DNA of 64,000 nt, from the NCBI GenBank assembly GCA_007922305.1, contig ML677472.1:625814-689813 (forward strand), in the 5' to 3' direction. The DNA comes from Dermatemys mawii. Its lineage: Eukaryota > Chordata > Testudines > Dermatemydidae. Positions 27,201 to 42,200 of the stretch are shown piece after piece. The notes beneath the pieces are model-generated. The model was given only the letters and a program-made list of their open reading frames with translations. It ran no database searches and was not told where the DNA came from. Position numbers and translations under genes: made by a program. The first letter of the stretch is position 1. Every line of letters starts with the position of its first letter.

Positions 27201-30200
27201 CCGAGAAAAAGTGCCGCGGCCAAAAAACTTTGAGGACCACTGGCCTAGCCCTATCAACTTGAACAGAGGACCTGGTTTGAGTTCCCATTTGTGTACGTGT
27301 CTAATCTAGCACTGAGTATGTATCACAGATTTGAGATCTAGACCTGAATTTTATTCAAACTGGCCTTACCTATCCGAAATTTACTAATATATCTGACTGA
27401 ATGCCATCTTGTGGCAATGGATTCCACAGCTTAATTACATGCTGGTCATAAAATAATTCCCTTTAATCTGTTTTAAAGGCAACTTGGTAAAGGGGGGGAA
27501 GTGTTCTTGTCCTATATTGGTACATAAAAAGAGTCCTGTCATTTTTGTTTGTTTGTTTGTTTAGGGGAAAATTGGGATGATTTTCCCCCATTTTGTTTTT
27601 ATTGGGGCTCTCAATCAATCACATTGATTAATTCATGCAATTAACTAAAAAATAATCATATTAAAAAAAATTAATCATGATTAATTGAACTGTTAATAGA
27701 ATACCAATTTAAATTTATTAAATATTTTGAATTTTTTTCTGTTTTCAAATATATTGATTTCTATAACAACACAGAATACAAAGAGTACAGTGCTCACTTT
27801 ATATTATTATTTTTATTACAAATATTTACACTGTAAAAATGATAAACGAAAGAAATAGTATTTTTCAATTTACTTCATACAAGTACATACATCTCTTTAT
27901 TTTGAAAGTATAACTTACAAATGTAGATATTTTTCTTACATAACTGCACTCAAAAACAAAACAATGTAAAACTTCAGAGACTACAAGTCCGCTCAGGTCT
28001 ACTTTTTGTTCAGGCATTTGCTAAGACAAGTTTACATTTGCAGGAGACACCACTGCCTGCTTCTAATTTACAATGTCACCTGAAAATGAGAACAGGCATT
28101 CACAAGGCAGTTTCGTAGCTGACATTGCAAGGTATTTATGTGCCAGACATAGGCGTGCGCAGCACATTTCGTTAGGGTGTGCACCCAGGGAATTTTATTT
28201 ATTTATTTATTTATTTTAAAGGTGCCGCACTCTGCATGCAAAGTCACCTTTTTTTTCAGACATTAGGGTGTGCCTGGGCACACCCTGTGTGCACACCTAT
28301 GGTGCCAGATATGCTAAACATTTGTATGCGCCTTCATGCTTTGGCCACCTTTCCAGAGGACAGGCTTCCATGTTGATGATGCTCATTAAAAAAATAATGT
28401 ATTAATTTAATAGTGACTGAACTCATTGGGGGAGAAGTGTTTTATGTCTCCTGCTCTGTTTTACCTTCATTCTGCCTTATATTTCATGTTTTACCAATCT
28501 CGGCTGCTGACCCAGATCATTGGCAAAATGCAAAGAAGGTACCAATGTGAGATTTCTAAAGATAGCTACAGCACTTGACCCAAGGTTTAAGAATTTGAAG
28601 TGCCAGCCAAAATCTGATAGGCATGAGGTGTGAAGCATACTTATAGAAGTCTTAAAAGTGCAACACTCAGATGCAGAAACTACAGAAGCTGAACCACCAA
28701 AAAAAGGAAATTAACCTTCTGCTGACTCAGATAGTTGAAATGAACATGTGTCAGTCCATTACTGAGCAGAACCCAGCGTCAGCATGGACTCATGTCCTCT
28801 GGAATGGTGGTAGAAGCATAAAGGGGCATACAAATATTTAGTGCATCTGGCACGTAAATATCTTGCAACACCAGCTACAGTGCCTGTTCTAACTTTCAGG
28901 TGACGTAAACAAGAAGTGGGCAGCGTTATCTCCTGCAAATTGTAACCAAACTTGTTTGTCTGAGCAATTGGCTGACGTAAGACTGGGTGGGCTTATAGGC
29001 TCTAAAGTTTCACATTGTTTTATTTCTGAATGCAGATTTTTTTGTATATATAATACATATATTATTTTGTATATATAATTCTACATTTGTAAATTCAACA
29101 TTCACGATAAAGAGATTGCACTATATATATATATATATAAAGTGAGCACTGTACACTTTATATTCTGTGTTATAATTGAAATCAATATAATTAAAAATGA
29201 AGAAATAAATGGTATTCTATTATTGTTTAACAGCACTAATTATTTTAATTGCTTGACAGCCCTAGTTTTTATATTAAAAATTCAGTTCTTGTCTAGACTG
29301 TTTTTCTTGGAAGATTGTGGCTGACTGGAAAACTACTAAATGTATGGCATCAAGAGTAATGAAGGCTAGGTAACAGAGAGAAGGGAAAGAAGTTCCCTGG
29401 TCCTCCATGTCCATGAAGATCCCCAGCAAAGGAAGAAAGACAAGACTTGATATTCCTTTTCTACACAACTGATAGGCTACCTCGATGTCAGTCGCCTTAG
29501 ACAGAGAACACTTGAGCTACCCATTTCTGAACGCCTTCTCTTGTGAAGAGCTAACTGCATTGTGTATGAACTCACCACGGTGTTGCCTTCCACTCCAGCC
29601 AGCTTGAATGGAGTTAGCCCTTCATTGTTTGGAATTGAGTCCAGGGTTCCCAGACCTTCATCACTTTTGTCATAGGAGAGAAGCAGGTTGTACATCTGGC
29701 AGGCAAAAGTCTTGTTGGGTTGGAGAACCAGGATGTGGAGAACAGTGTTCCCTATGGAGGAAGCAATGCAGGGATCATGAGGCATGATAAAGACTAGAAC
29801 AGCTGATGTGCATTAAAAATAATTCTTGATTAACAAAACTAAGGAGCATATAATTGATTGATAACATTAACATCTTCTTACATTTCCCCAGCACCCTCCA
29901 TTCCAGGGACTGCGTGTGGAGTAAAATAACTGCTCAGTGTGTGTCAGAGTGACAGAACTTGTCACTTGGGCCATACAGAACTCTTACCTAGAGAGTCTTG
30001 TGCTCTGATGTCAGCTCCATTTTCAATGAGTAACCGGACAATCTCCTCACTCCCCATGCAGGCAGCAAATGATAGAACATGCTCCCCTGAAGAGGAAGCA
30101 ACAGAGGGAAAATAAGAGTCAGACCACAATAAAATAAGCACACAAGCCAGATGGAGACGTGCATGAGAATCTATGCATGCTGATCAGTCTGAGCTTGGGA

Positions 30201-33200
30201 AGGGAAGAGTTACCCAGATGTTCAATAAATCCCACCCCTCAAAAAAAGTCATACTATTGAGTGAAACACATTCCTTCCCCTCTCCCACCAAAAAAGTCAT
30301 GATGACAGAATGGATCACAGCTAAAGGAGACCTAGGCTCTTAGAAAGGACACCGGTTAGCTAGTTGACAGGTGAGAGAATTATTGCTACACTTCTAGGAT
30401 GATTTGTGTTTCAAATGAATTGGAGTGCCTGGTAAAAAGCATGTAACTGACAGCCTTGGAGAGCAGAGCCCCATATTTATTTAGAGTGATATAGGATGGG
30501 CAGCATCAGTGCAAGCCATCCCCACACTCCCTCTATCACCCACTCCTCTAGTAAGAGAGGAGAAGAAACCCAGTCTGTTCTGGGAGCTGCAGACAGGGAC
30601 GTACCAAAGTAGATAAGGTTATGGCTGCTGCGCTTGAAGAAGAGTCCAGTGGCCCGTGGGCTGGAGACGTTGGCCCCCTTCTTGATCAAAGCCTTCACCA
30701 GATTAATGTTCTGATTCACTGCGGCGATATGGAGAGCTGTCTGCCCTGCAACACGTGCACCCAAACAAAACACATTCTCTGGGAAATCCATCTCGAGCCA
30801 TTAAAGCGGAGATCAGTAATCTGTGCCCAGGTTTATTGTGTGTATGTTGTGAAGTTTAATGGGCATGTTCCAGAAAGAGTTCTGCCACTTGCCAAGAAGA
30901 TGCACAGGCTGCACCTTTGAGATGTTTTTCTGTTGGACACAGAAGAGACACTTGAACGATGGCTTTCAGTGGGACAGGGACGTGCCAGGCTCGTCTGGCA
31001 AGTGAACTGAGAGCCCAAATGCTCAGATGAAGACTCTGGTATTTCTCGCAGGCAATGAATAGCAGGTTAAGCTGTGACTAGACAGGGACACCATTTTCAA
31101 TTCTCAAGATTGGGGTATTGGGTTAAAAAACCCTCTTTGAAAAAAAAACTTTTTTGGAGAGGAACATTGTTGTTTTGAATCCTAGCTTGGCATTCCCGTT
31201 TCTGCACTTATTCTTTCAGACCTGGCTCCATTTTCCTTCCCTATATTTGAATCTGGCCATTTAGCACCATTTAAATCTTTAAACAAAATTCTGCTGTATA
31301 TTTTTACCTTCACTATTTGCCTCTCTCTTGATGGTTTAGAGCCCTTTCCCTGAGTAGTTGTGCAAGGGGAGGGAGGAGTTAACCTCAGGATCACTGAGGA
31401 CCAATAATTGCACATCAAAAATCCAATATCGTATAATAGCATGATAATCATTTTCCACATTCCATTGCACAGCCAGCTGATCCAACAGGGAGCAGAGCCT
31501 CTCCCTTGTGTATCCGCATTGAGTGTTCCTGTGCAGAGTTCAACCCCAGGTTACACCAAGCAAATAGGAGACATTTGTGGACTTGTTTCACAATGTTGTA
31601 GTTTAGCAACACAGCAAAGCAGAAGATCTCTTAACCCACTGTCCTCAAAGGATAATATTTATTTCCTGACCCTCCAGAGAGATCCCAGTTCAGCCTCATG
31701 TCTTGGTGATAGTACCTTCATATAGCTCCGATGTCATCCTCTCATTAACGAGTTCTGGAGCTGCCTCCATCAGAGCCTGAGCAGCCTCGATATTATCATA
31801 CAAGGCAGCCACATGAAGAGCTGTTTCTCCCACTGCGCCTGGAGAGAGTGGGAGAAGCATACAAGTCATCTAGTCATTCATATCTATAAGACAAAGCTGA
31901 GCAGAGATTTCATATTAATGGTGGGAGCTTTTTGGGTGGAAGTGAAGTCTAGCGGATAGGGTGACTCAGGAACCTGGATTCAATTTCTGACTGCCACTGG
32001 CCTGCTGTGTGACCTTGACTTTCCCTCTCCATGCTTCTGTTTCCCATCCCATCCTTTGCTCTTCTTCTCTTGTAAATTCTTTGGGGCAAGGATTACTTCT
32101 TACTGTGTTGGTGCAGTGACTAACACAATGGGCCTCTGATTTCAGTTGTGACCTCTAGGCACTACTGTAATATAATAATATTACAGTGTGGAAGAGAGTT
32201 TCTCAAAGGTGGTGGAGGAAGCATTGCTGGAGATATTTATTGCAGGGAACAGTCTTATGGAAGGCTGGGTAGGGCAAGGGAAAAGAGAGGCCTATACAAA
32301 CTATTACCCAATAGGTCTTTTCCACCTCTAAGTTTCACAATATGAGGTGAATAGTTCTTTGATAGAATAATTGGGACTGAACTAGGAATTTTACTTTGAT
32401 GCCATACTTAGGCCATTGGGTTCCTCCTTTTCTCTTGTTCCAACAGCTCATGCCTTGGCCACTTTCCTTCAGCTGTTAGCATAAAAGGGCTAAGGATACA
32501 CAGTCAGGAAGTTCTTGATACCAACCTCGGGAAGGTAGTGGTGTGCACATACTCTGCAGTAGTGTCTTGGCCTCCCCAGTAAGAAAGAAGAAACTAAAGA
32601 CAAATAACCACAGACTCACACTGGTAGGACCTGGAGGTCTGTCATGGGTAGGGACAGGAAAGTAGGGGACAATTTACCTCTTTGATAGACATCGCAGGTG
32701 CCATCCGAGATCAGTTTCTTGATGGCCCGGAGATCGTTCTCCTTGGCAGCCTGGAGAAGTGGAGACTCCCAGATTCTGCAACCAAGAAAAAACAAACAAA
32801 TGTTAAAAACCACAACTGCACTCACTTCTCTGACCTAGAATTTAATTCTTCAGAATCAACATGGCTTTCTGGAGCCAGTAGCAACCCTCAAGCTTAGCAC
32901 CTTCCCTGATAGGTAAGTGCTTGTTATGCATTGATGCTACTCTTTGAATTCCCTCCCCCATACAAAAAAAAGAAAAACACCACCACCACCACGACAGAGA
33001 AACAGAGCTCAATAAAAGAATAACGAGGAATCAGAGTAGGCAACCTATGGCACGGGTGCTGAAGGCAGCACACGAGCTGATTTTCAGTGGCACTCACACT
33101 ATCTGGGTCCTGGCCACCGGTCCAAGGAACTCTGAATTTTAATTTAATTTTTAGTGAAGCTTCTTAAACATTTTAAAAATCTTATTTACTTTACATACTA

Positions 33201-36200
33201 TATTAAAGACTTATAGAAAGACACCTTTTAAAAACATTAAAATGTATTACTGGCACTCAAAACCTTAAATTAGAGTGAATAAATGAAGACTCGGCACACC
33301 ACTTCTGAAAGTTTGCCGATCCCTGCATTAACTCTTACTGCACTGACATGAGAACACATGGTGGCAGCAGAGGAAAAGAAATGAGAAAGGGTCAGTTATG
33401 CTTTGGAATAAGTGACTCCCAAACTGTTTCAATTTCTAGACTGTTACCCACATTTAAAACAGTTTCTTTGTTTGAAAGTGCAGTGAAAGAGGCTAAGAGA
33501 CTGCATTGCCAGTCATTAGAGATCTTAGCTGCCAGTAGTCCAGGTAGCTTGGGAGCAAAAAAGCCAGCAATTAGATCTCCTTATTTTAGAGATCACTATA
33601 CAAATGTTGTCTCTTCACTTGGAAACCTAAATTGTCACCATGATGGGTAGGAAGGAAAAGGAGATAAAAGGGAAAATCCCCTCTTCAACTCTCCAAAGCT
33701 CCAGTGGCACAATTAATGGACTAGGAGCTAAACTGTAATCTCGTGCTTTGTGGAAGCTAAAGATCCAAATCTTAATATGAACAATCTTTTCCCTATTGCT
33801 GAAGGGAATTATGGAAGTTATGGTGCACTGAAATTGTTCAGCCTGGGTTTATGCCAGCTACGGGAAACTGAGCCAGTAAAGTACATGCCATCAAACAAGC
33901 TCCAAATAAAATGGAACAATTATAGGAGAAGAATGTCCTTGGCTGGTTTTACCCACACCCCAGGTTCTTGATTGTTTCATCAAATTTGTTTGGATTGACT
34001 AAGAACCTGCATCCACACAGTGCCCTGGGTTTCACCTGTGGCAGGATCCCATGATGAGATCAGTCTCCTGAAGTTCACAGAGCCTTTCCAAGAGTGTGCA
34101 GCCAACTCCCACAATTTTATCACCAGTCTTGCAGTATTTGGTTCTTTTCTTATAGCCCCAGCTCCGCAAGGCACATGAAATTCTCAACATTCGATTTTAA
34201 AACAGAAAGTTTCTAGCCCTCATGGTTGCAGGAAAGAGTTTAAAACATGACCCAAGTGTCCCCTAAAGATTCTAAAGCCAATTGGCAAAGAAAAAGAACT
34301 CCAAATGTATTATTTTAAAAAATCTCATCATTTTTAAGCTGGTCTCAGGATTTTTGAGTGCTTGGCTCATGATTTCTGAACTGGTGGGGGGATGCTGCAG
34401 GCCCAGTCTGCCAACTGCTATCGCCGTTTTCACGTACAGTAGCTCACTGTTGATTCAAGATGAGGAGAACCATCAATCTGATCCAGTATAATCAGAGGTG
34501 GGATGCTGGCCTAGATGGACAAATGGTCTTAGGACGGTCTTATGTCAACACCTACATTCAGTAATTAGCAAACATGGTAAGAAACATTTTGAGAAACAAG
34601 CAAAAGGGAAAATTTGCTCAGTGAATTAGCCAGTAGTAGCTGAAAGCCCCACTAGTCCAAGTGTGGATGGCTACCAGGCCAGCAATTCTTCCCAAGGCTG
34701 AACTGCTGCACTCATTGGAGCTGCTGCAGGTACTCTCAGTGTGAAAAATGAGTCATGGTGGAGCCTCTCCATCCCCACGGAGGGCTGGGGAAATTCCATA
34801 GGCCACCCCTTGAAAATCTCATCCTGCTCTGTGTCCCTCCAAGCTGAGGATAAGAAGTGGCTGGCTCTATCCAGCCTTGGGAATCTCAGTAGAAAGAGGT
34901 CAAGGATAGTCAACAGAAGTGTTATCTTTAACCCTACAATATGGGCTTCAGTCTACGGAGGAGGGGGCGGGAAGAGGTTTACCTTGTGACAGAGAAAGGC
35001 TAGAGCTCAGGCTCATTTGTAAGGAAGAAGTATCCAGTTTCCCAGGGGGATTAAGAAGGTCTGAGACTGAAGAGTTAATGATCACAGTTTTCTGGATAAT
35101 GAATGAAAGAAGCACACACAGAGAAATACAAATGCATACAGAGGACAAGAAGAAGCTAGTCTCCCCTCACTCAGGCACTCCCAAGCCCTTTGCAAGCTGC
35201 CTTCTTCACCCCCACCCCACATGCACAGTTTTAATTTAACTTTTCACTAGATGGGACTGAAGATTCCCTATTATACCAAATTATTACATTGTCAGATGTC
35301 TCCTGGGTCTAAAAATATAATCAGACCAAATGGGCACAGGTTTAAAACAAATAAAAGGAAGTTCTTCTTCACATAGCACAAAGTCAACCTGTGGAACTCC
35401 TTGCCTGAGGAGGTTGTGAAGGCTAGGAATATAACAGGGTTTAAAAGAGATCTGGATAAATTAATGGAGGTTAAGTCCATTAATGGCTATTAGCCAAGAT
35501 GGGTACAGAATGGTGTCCCTAGCCTCTGTTTGTCAGAGGAGGGTGATGGATGGTAGGAGAGAGATCACTTGATCATTACCTGTTAGGTTCACTCAGTCCA
35601 GGGCAGTGATATTTGTTGATAGACACGATACTGGGCTGAATGGACCTTTGGTCTGAGCCAGTATGGCTATTCTTATGTTCTTATGAGAAAGCAGTGTGAG
35701 CCTCATTGCTTGAGTTATTGAAAACAAGGATGAACAAAGCCCTGGAGAACAGACTATGGGGAACAATCTTGTAAGTGTCTTTCTGCCTATAGCAATATTC
35801 AGTTACAGGAATGCTCTGTTTAGCCTACCTGTATGTTGCCTAAAGCAGGTGGACTTGATGACATTACGGCCAGGACCAGACAAGAGGGGAGGAAATCACA
35901 CTCCAGGAACATAACCTGCAGGACTCAACACAAGTGAAGCAAGGTTGCAAGAAGTAGTGCTGTGCCGTCAAGATTTTGGCCCAGGAAGATCCTGTGCTCC
36001 TGGAAAAGTCTAACCCCCCAAAAGTAGGACATGGCTAAGAAAGCATTTGGTCAGTACTAACAGTGCTATAAATAACTTGTTGATGCTTCACTGGGTAGCC
36101 CTCTGCTGCTAGAATGAATTGTAGGAGAAGAGAGGATTGGGCAACAGACTGTTCTGGGAGGGCATGGGTGCAGATGAGCTTTTGTTGCACCTTTCATACA

Positions 36201-39200
36201 AGGATCTGTATACTCTTTGCAAATTACTAATGAAGCCTCTGAGAGACCGTGAGGGTGACTATACAGCAAGTGTGAAAAATTGGGACAAGAGGGTGGGGGC
36301 TAATAGGAGCCTATATAAGAAAAAGACCCAAAAATCGCAACTGTCCCTATAAAATTGGGACATCTGGTCACCCTAGAGATAGCCAAGTATTAATTATTAT
36401 CCTCATTTTATAAAGATTAGACCAATTTTTTTAAAAAATACCCTCTAATTTTAGAGGTCTTGAGTTGGGCTCCCACATCAGTGGCCACTTTTCAAAATGT
36501 GAACTTACCCACAGGAAAATCAGTGGCTCAGCCAGGGCTTGAATCTAGGAACCTTGACTCCTAATTCCCTGCTGTAACCATTGAACTATACTACCTCAAC
36601 CTCACCTATTTCCTTAAGCCATGGTCTACATACTTGCTCCACATGCATCCTCATTTAATTTTCTGGCACCTAACAAAAGAAACTGGCTGTCATCCAAACC
36701 ATATAATTATGACTATGAACCAGACTTTTATAAGCTACCGCAGTGTTCCAAGCATGTAAATATCAGGAAAGGGGTGAACCAGTTCAGCTAATGTGAAAAA
36801 CAAATTAAAAAAAGTCACAAAATCTTGGGCCAGTTGAAAATATTAATTCTTTTTGGAATATTTTAAATGCTAACTAATTTTTACTCCCTGTTTCACTGAG
36901 CTGCCTTCTCTGGCCCCAGTTTACATGACTGGAAGATAGGAAGGCTGTTTCTGTGTATTTCTGGTCTGACCAGTGGCAAGAACAAGGAATTTCACAAAGG
37001 AAAACTAGTTCCCGCACAGGATTTCTAGCCTGCTTGCCCAGTCTCCAGAGGTTTGGAAAAGCCAAGGAAATTAAGCGTGACTCCTGGGAGCTGCTGAGCC
37101 TTGTCCTTCATTAGTAAACACCCCCTTTATAAGACTGGATTGGGTCTGTCTCATAAGCTATAAGGAAGCACAACCCCATCACACCACAGTGTACTGAGGA
37201 AACTTCAACTGGATTCCTTGTAGCAAGGGAAGGACTGTGGCTGTTTGCAGGTGCCCCTTGAGTCTGTGTTCTGTGTATCAAGGCTATGCGGTATTTATTA
37301 GATACAATTATTAGTAAATGATTCAGTAATAGATTGCAGAAGTCACACTTTGTTTTTCATTAGCTGGATGGGGATGAAGTAAGGAGCAAGGGAAAACCCA
37401 ATAGAAAACAGCGAGGATTGGAGCATGTGGGTCAGCTACTGACTGGGAGAGTCACTATATTCTCCTAATAGAAATGGTTCGAAACATGGGAGTTCACAAA
37501 CATCTTCTGCTAAGGCGCAAGAAGGGGTGACTTTCCTCTGTACTGACAGCTTCTTAGCCAGCTCTTTAAACAGTCTGCAAGCGAAACCCTGACTGACAAA
37601 GTAAGGAGGGAAAGGATATGGGCCCAATCCATCCCTAAAATAACCCCATAGAATTCAGTGCAATTTACCAAAGGGGAATTTGGTTTTATGGGATTTTTTT
37701 GAAAGTAAAGAATTTATATTTGCAAAGTCAGTGTATTGACTGAAATGAAACAAATCATCTAGTGTGTAGTCAGGAATTTTACCAGGCTCACTATAGAGGC
37801 ATCAGATTTGTCAGAAGAGGAGCAGCAAGAGCAAAGAGAGATCCCTGTTGCAGGATCCACCCCAAACTCCTGCTGCACCTCTGGCAGCTGCAGATAAAGC
37901 ATCAGACAAAATCTTGAAACCTATCAACCTTTATTTCCGGCTTCTGTGGTAGCACGTAATACCATGGCACAACTCTAACATAAACAGGGCTAACACGGAG
38001 ATTCAGAAGTAGGCCTCTGGACCAAGTTTCTCTCCCCTGCACCTAAGGGTCCCCGGCACAGCCATGAGAGCAGAAGCAGTTTCAACACTGAAGAATCACC
38101 AATGATAGATATCCTTCCCCCTCCTCACTGTTATCACCAAACTCCCTCCCCTACTCGTCCAGCAGCATGTAGCCTTCAGGTGATTTAGAGAATGATGAGA
38201 AAGGCAAAAAAAATATGAAAAGGAGCAAAACTACTTTTCAGTTAGAAAGCCAAGATGAGAAGGGAAAGAATGAAGTGAAAAGGAGAGAAAATGAATGAGT
38301 GATCATTTGGGGCATAGAGACATGGGACTAAGGGCTTGTCTTCACTAGAGCCGGGAGAGATCGATCTTATGGTGATCAATTTATCGCGTCTCGTCAAGCT
38401 GTGATAAATCGATCGCCAGAGGCACCCCCAGAGGCACTCCGTAACTCCAGCTCGCCAAAAGGAGCAAGCTGGAGTCGACAGGGGAGCGCGCTGCCGACCG
38501 CTGCCGCCGTGAGGACGACAGGTAAGTCGGCTGTAGATACGCCAATTTCAACTACGTTATTAACGTAGCTGAAATTGCGTATCTACAGCCGATCCCCCGC
38601 GCTAGTGAACACCAGCCCTAAGGGACAGGGAACCCAGACTTCAATATTTTGGAACGTAGGCGCCAAGGGAAAAGACTAGGAACTACATGGAGAGAGAGAA
38701 AGAGAGAGAGAGAGACTCAGAACTGCCCAACTGCGTATGTCAGACCCCATTCTGATGCAGAGATATTCTCCTGTAGTGCAAATGTTGAGTCTTGTGCTTT
38801 TGGGCAGGAGGCTAAGAATACATGTTTTACTCCTGTTGTCACTTGTAAGCACCAAAAAGTCATACTGTTCTAGCACAGTGATAACTGACAAATATGAAGT
38901 TTTAGGTGGCCTCAGGTTTGTTACAATAAGTATGTTAGGTATTTCTAAGGTGCCTATCAGCATGAATATGTGAAAACAAAGTTTAGCAATAAAACTCAGA
39001 ATAAATAAAACTCATTGTGTTGCTGAGTTACTAATTACAGATACTTACAGACAAGAAGTTGCAAACCAAGGCTTCCCCCCTTTGAAGGTTAAATTACCCA
39101 CCCTGCTTGCAAACAGAAACTCCTCCTGGGGGATAGTATCCAGCCAAGGACCATATCCTAGGATTCCTCCACTAGAGGACCTAAAGTGTATACTGAGAGA

Positions 39201-42200
39201 CTAAAACTGGACCAGCAATTCAACATGGATCTTTTATACATTCACCAAGACAATAGCAAGTTTAAATTGTTCTCTGAAACTTATCTCCCGTCCCGCAACA
39301 CAAATCTTAATCCCCTCAGTAAGAACCAGCTAGGCTAACTTCCTTGCAGGCCTTCTTCATTAACATTACCACCCAATCCTAGAAAATCCCCACTTCCCAA
39401 TAACTACTTGTGACGGAGAAGCACTTCCACTCTTATCCCAGATAAAATATGAAGGCCAAGTTTTAAAAATTTGGCTGCATAGAGAGCTAAGCTCTCTAAG
39501 TCCATATTTATTTAGATTTTAAACGGGGACTGATATTCACAGGTGTGGAACACATAACTCCCACTGACTTCAGCAAGGGATGCTTGCTTAGCACGTTTGA
39601 AAACCAGGTCACTTATTTACTACTGCTGAAAATCCTGGCCTAATCTTTTCAATGGGATGCAGACACAGGAGATGTAAGAAGAGCAGTGCCTATCACACAG
39701 CCTGTAGGTGGAGAGACAGGCCATTTGTTTGTGTTCTATAAATACTGTGACTGTCCCCAGGAGAACAGAGCTCAAGGGGGCAAGCATGTAGCTTATCTCC
39801 ATGGCATATTTAGGCCTTAAGTCACTGATAATTTCACTTAGGACAATGAAAAGCTAAGGGTTGATGCTAACTTTCAGACAGCGTGGAATAGTGGATAAAG
39901 CACTGGAATGGTACTCTGGAAATTTGGGTTCTGCTCCTGGCTTTGTTGGTGACCTTAGGCTAGTCGTGTGCCTCAGTTTCTCAATCTCTAAAACATTACC
40001 AATTTCCTTTATAAATTGCATTGAGACCTACAGATGAAAAATGCTATTATTATTGTTGCCAACAATCTGCATAGGGCAGACTGGATCCATTGATTTAGAG
40101 GCAAAAGTCTCTGTGTATCCCTTCACAAGTCTTGAGCCATCCAATCTCATGGCATAAAGCTGAGTTTATTTCTTACAGCTATGACACTGAGTACATACTA
40201 ATTATGGTACTTCAAATGGAAAAAAAACTGCATGGATGAGACTAAAGAGTCACACAATTCTCCCCCCGCCCCCACCCACAATAAACCAAGGCAAATATGT
40301 GGCATTATCAAGATATGTTGATGTAAACTTTTTATTGACACTATTTCAGAATGACCTGCATAGCTCTCTGCAAATGAGGTAGGTTGCCCCAAACTCATGG
40401 CAACAGAATCTTTATAACTCCCCATGCTAGTTACCTGTAATTATAATAATACCTCTAATTCCTTTTTCTGCCTTTTAACAGATGATCTCAAAGTATTTTT
40501 ACACACATTAATTAATTAAGCCTTATGCCATTCCATGAGGTAGACATTACTGTTCCTATGGCACAGATGGGGCAAATGGGAAGCGTGCAGAGGTGCAATG
40601 ATTTTCCCAGCCAGTCACATAGTGAGTCAGTAGAAGAAATGGAAAGAAAACCCAGTTGTCCTAGTTCCCAGTCACCCACTTGCTCTAACTCCTAGTCTGC
40701 ACTGTATACCCAAATTTTATGTATTGGAATTATTTTTGGTGTTCCATGGAATTCTCTTATGGCGTAGTTTCTATAAGCAGATTCCAGAGATTTTGTATAA
40801 GTTTATTACTTATCCTGGAGAAAGCCAGCTAAGATCAAATAAATACTGCTGCTATTCTTGGGATATTGTACCAAGTTCCTGTAGGTGTGTGATTCCCCTT
40901 AGATTGCCATCCCCTCTGAATTATCTGAGTTTAAAGAGCCACACAACCACCTCTCCAGTAAACTAAGGCAAATATGTACATTAACAAGATCTGTGATGGT
41001 ATAGAGGGGTATAAACTTCTTATTGCGACTACTTCAGAATGACCTGCATATCTCTCTGCAAGTTATGCAGGTTGTTCCGAATTCATGGCAGTAGAATTTT
41101 TATAACACCCCATGCCATTTACATGTAATTATAATTAGCCCTTTAATTTCTAATGTGCTTTTTAACTGATGATCTCAAAGTCTTTAAATTAATTAAGCCT
41201 CACAATGTCCCATGAGGTAAAATAGTTATTATTTTAATCTGAATTATTTTTAGTTCCTAGCTCATTAAAATCCCAGGCTAAATGTTGCTTTTTATCAGTT
41301 CTCCTTTTTCACCTTTACCATGTCCCATCAATTGGGATTGGGGACTTTTGTTCTTTATCTCCAAGCATTGTTGTCAAGTGCTTCTTCCAAGCTGACACCA
41401 ACCTTCTTCATGTCCTCTTTCACCATCTCAAACCACCTTTTCCTATGTCTTCCTCGTGGTCTTTGTCCCATGACTATTGGTTCTTGTACTCTCTGGCCAA
41501 CATATCTCAGATTTGTTTCACATAACCCAGCCATCTCCCTTGATACTCTCTCAGCTTTTCCATGATGGGGCCTATCTGCATTATGACTCATACTGTTTTG
41601 TTGCATAGACTATCAGCTCTCATCTCATCCCTCCGATGTCCACCTGAGCATTGTCATTTTGGGAGTGCGAACTAGTTGTTTTTCTCTCTTCCTCATTGGC
41701 CAGCACTCTGACCAGTACATACAAGCACCATCAGAACAATTTTTTAGGAACTCTGTCATAAGCCTTCTCTAAATCCACAAACACTCAATGCATCTCCATG
41801 CATTTCTCCCTGTATGCCTTTTGCACTATGCGGGATGCAAACATTGCATCCATTATTAACTTTCTTGGCATAAACCCAAATTGTTTGTTTCACACCTGAT
41901 GCTCTCCCCTCGCCCCCGCCACATAATTCTTAACATGATGGACTGGTAATTGCTGCATTCCTGCATATCTCCTTTATACTGGCTTTTTATAAGTTAATAC
42001 ATCTAAATCCTATGCAAATTTCAGAGTTCACCTCCACAAATTACCTCACAAAGCAGATACATGGATTTGAGCTGCCAAGTTCCCAGCACCCCATGCCCAG
42101 TTGCATGCTGTGCAGGGAAGGAAATGCTGTTTAGCACTAAAGGAATGGCAGGGGAGAGGAAAAGTGAACTCAAAGACCTTTTTTTCTCAGTGTGAAATGC

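Larger units (their letters stand above)
27603..29264 (+). mobile_element. 1.66-kb hAT transposon remnant with long inverted ends, intron 6
   Basis: The ends are TGGGGCTCTCAA and, inverted, TAGGGCTGTCAA. The perfect 8-bp target duplications are GTTTTTAT (27595-27602 and 29265-29272). The subterminal parts are also inverted copies (for example 'acagtgctcactttatat' against 'ataaagtgagcactgt'). A fossil hAT transposase segment lies at 28550-28633 and a younger 154-bp hAT sits inside at 28148-28301. Confidence 0.93.
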
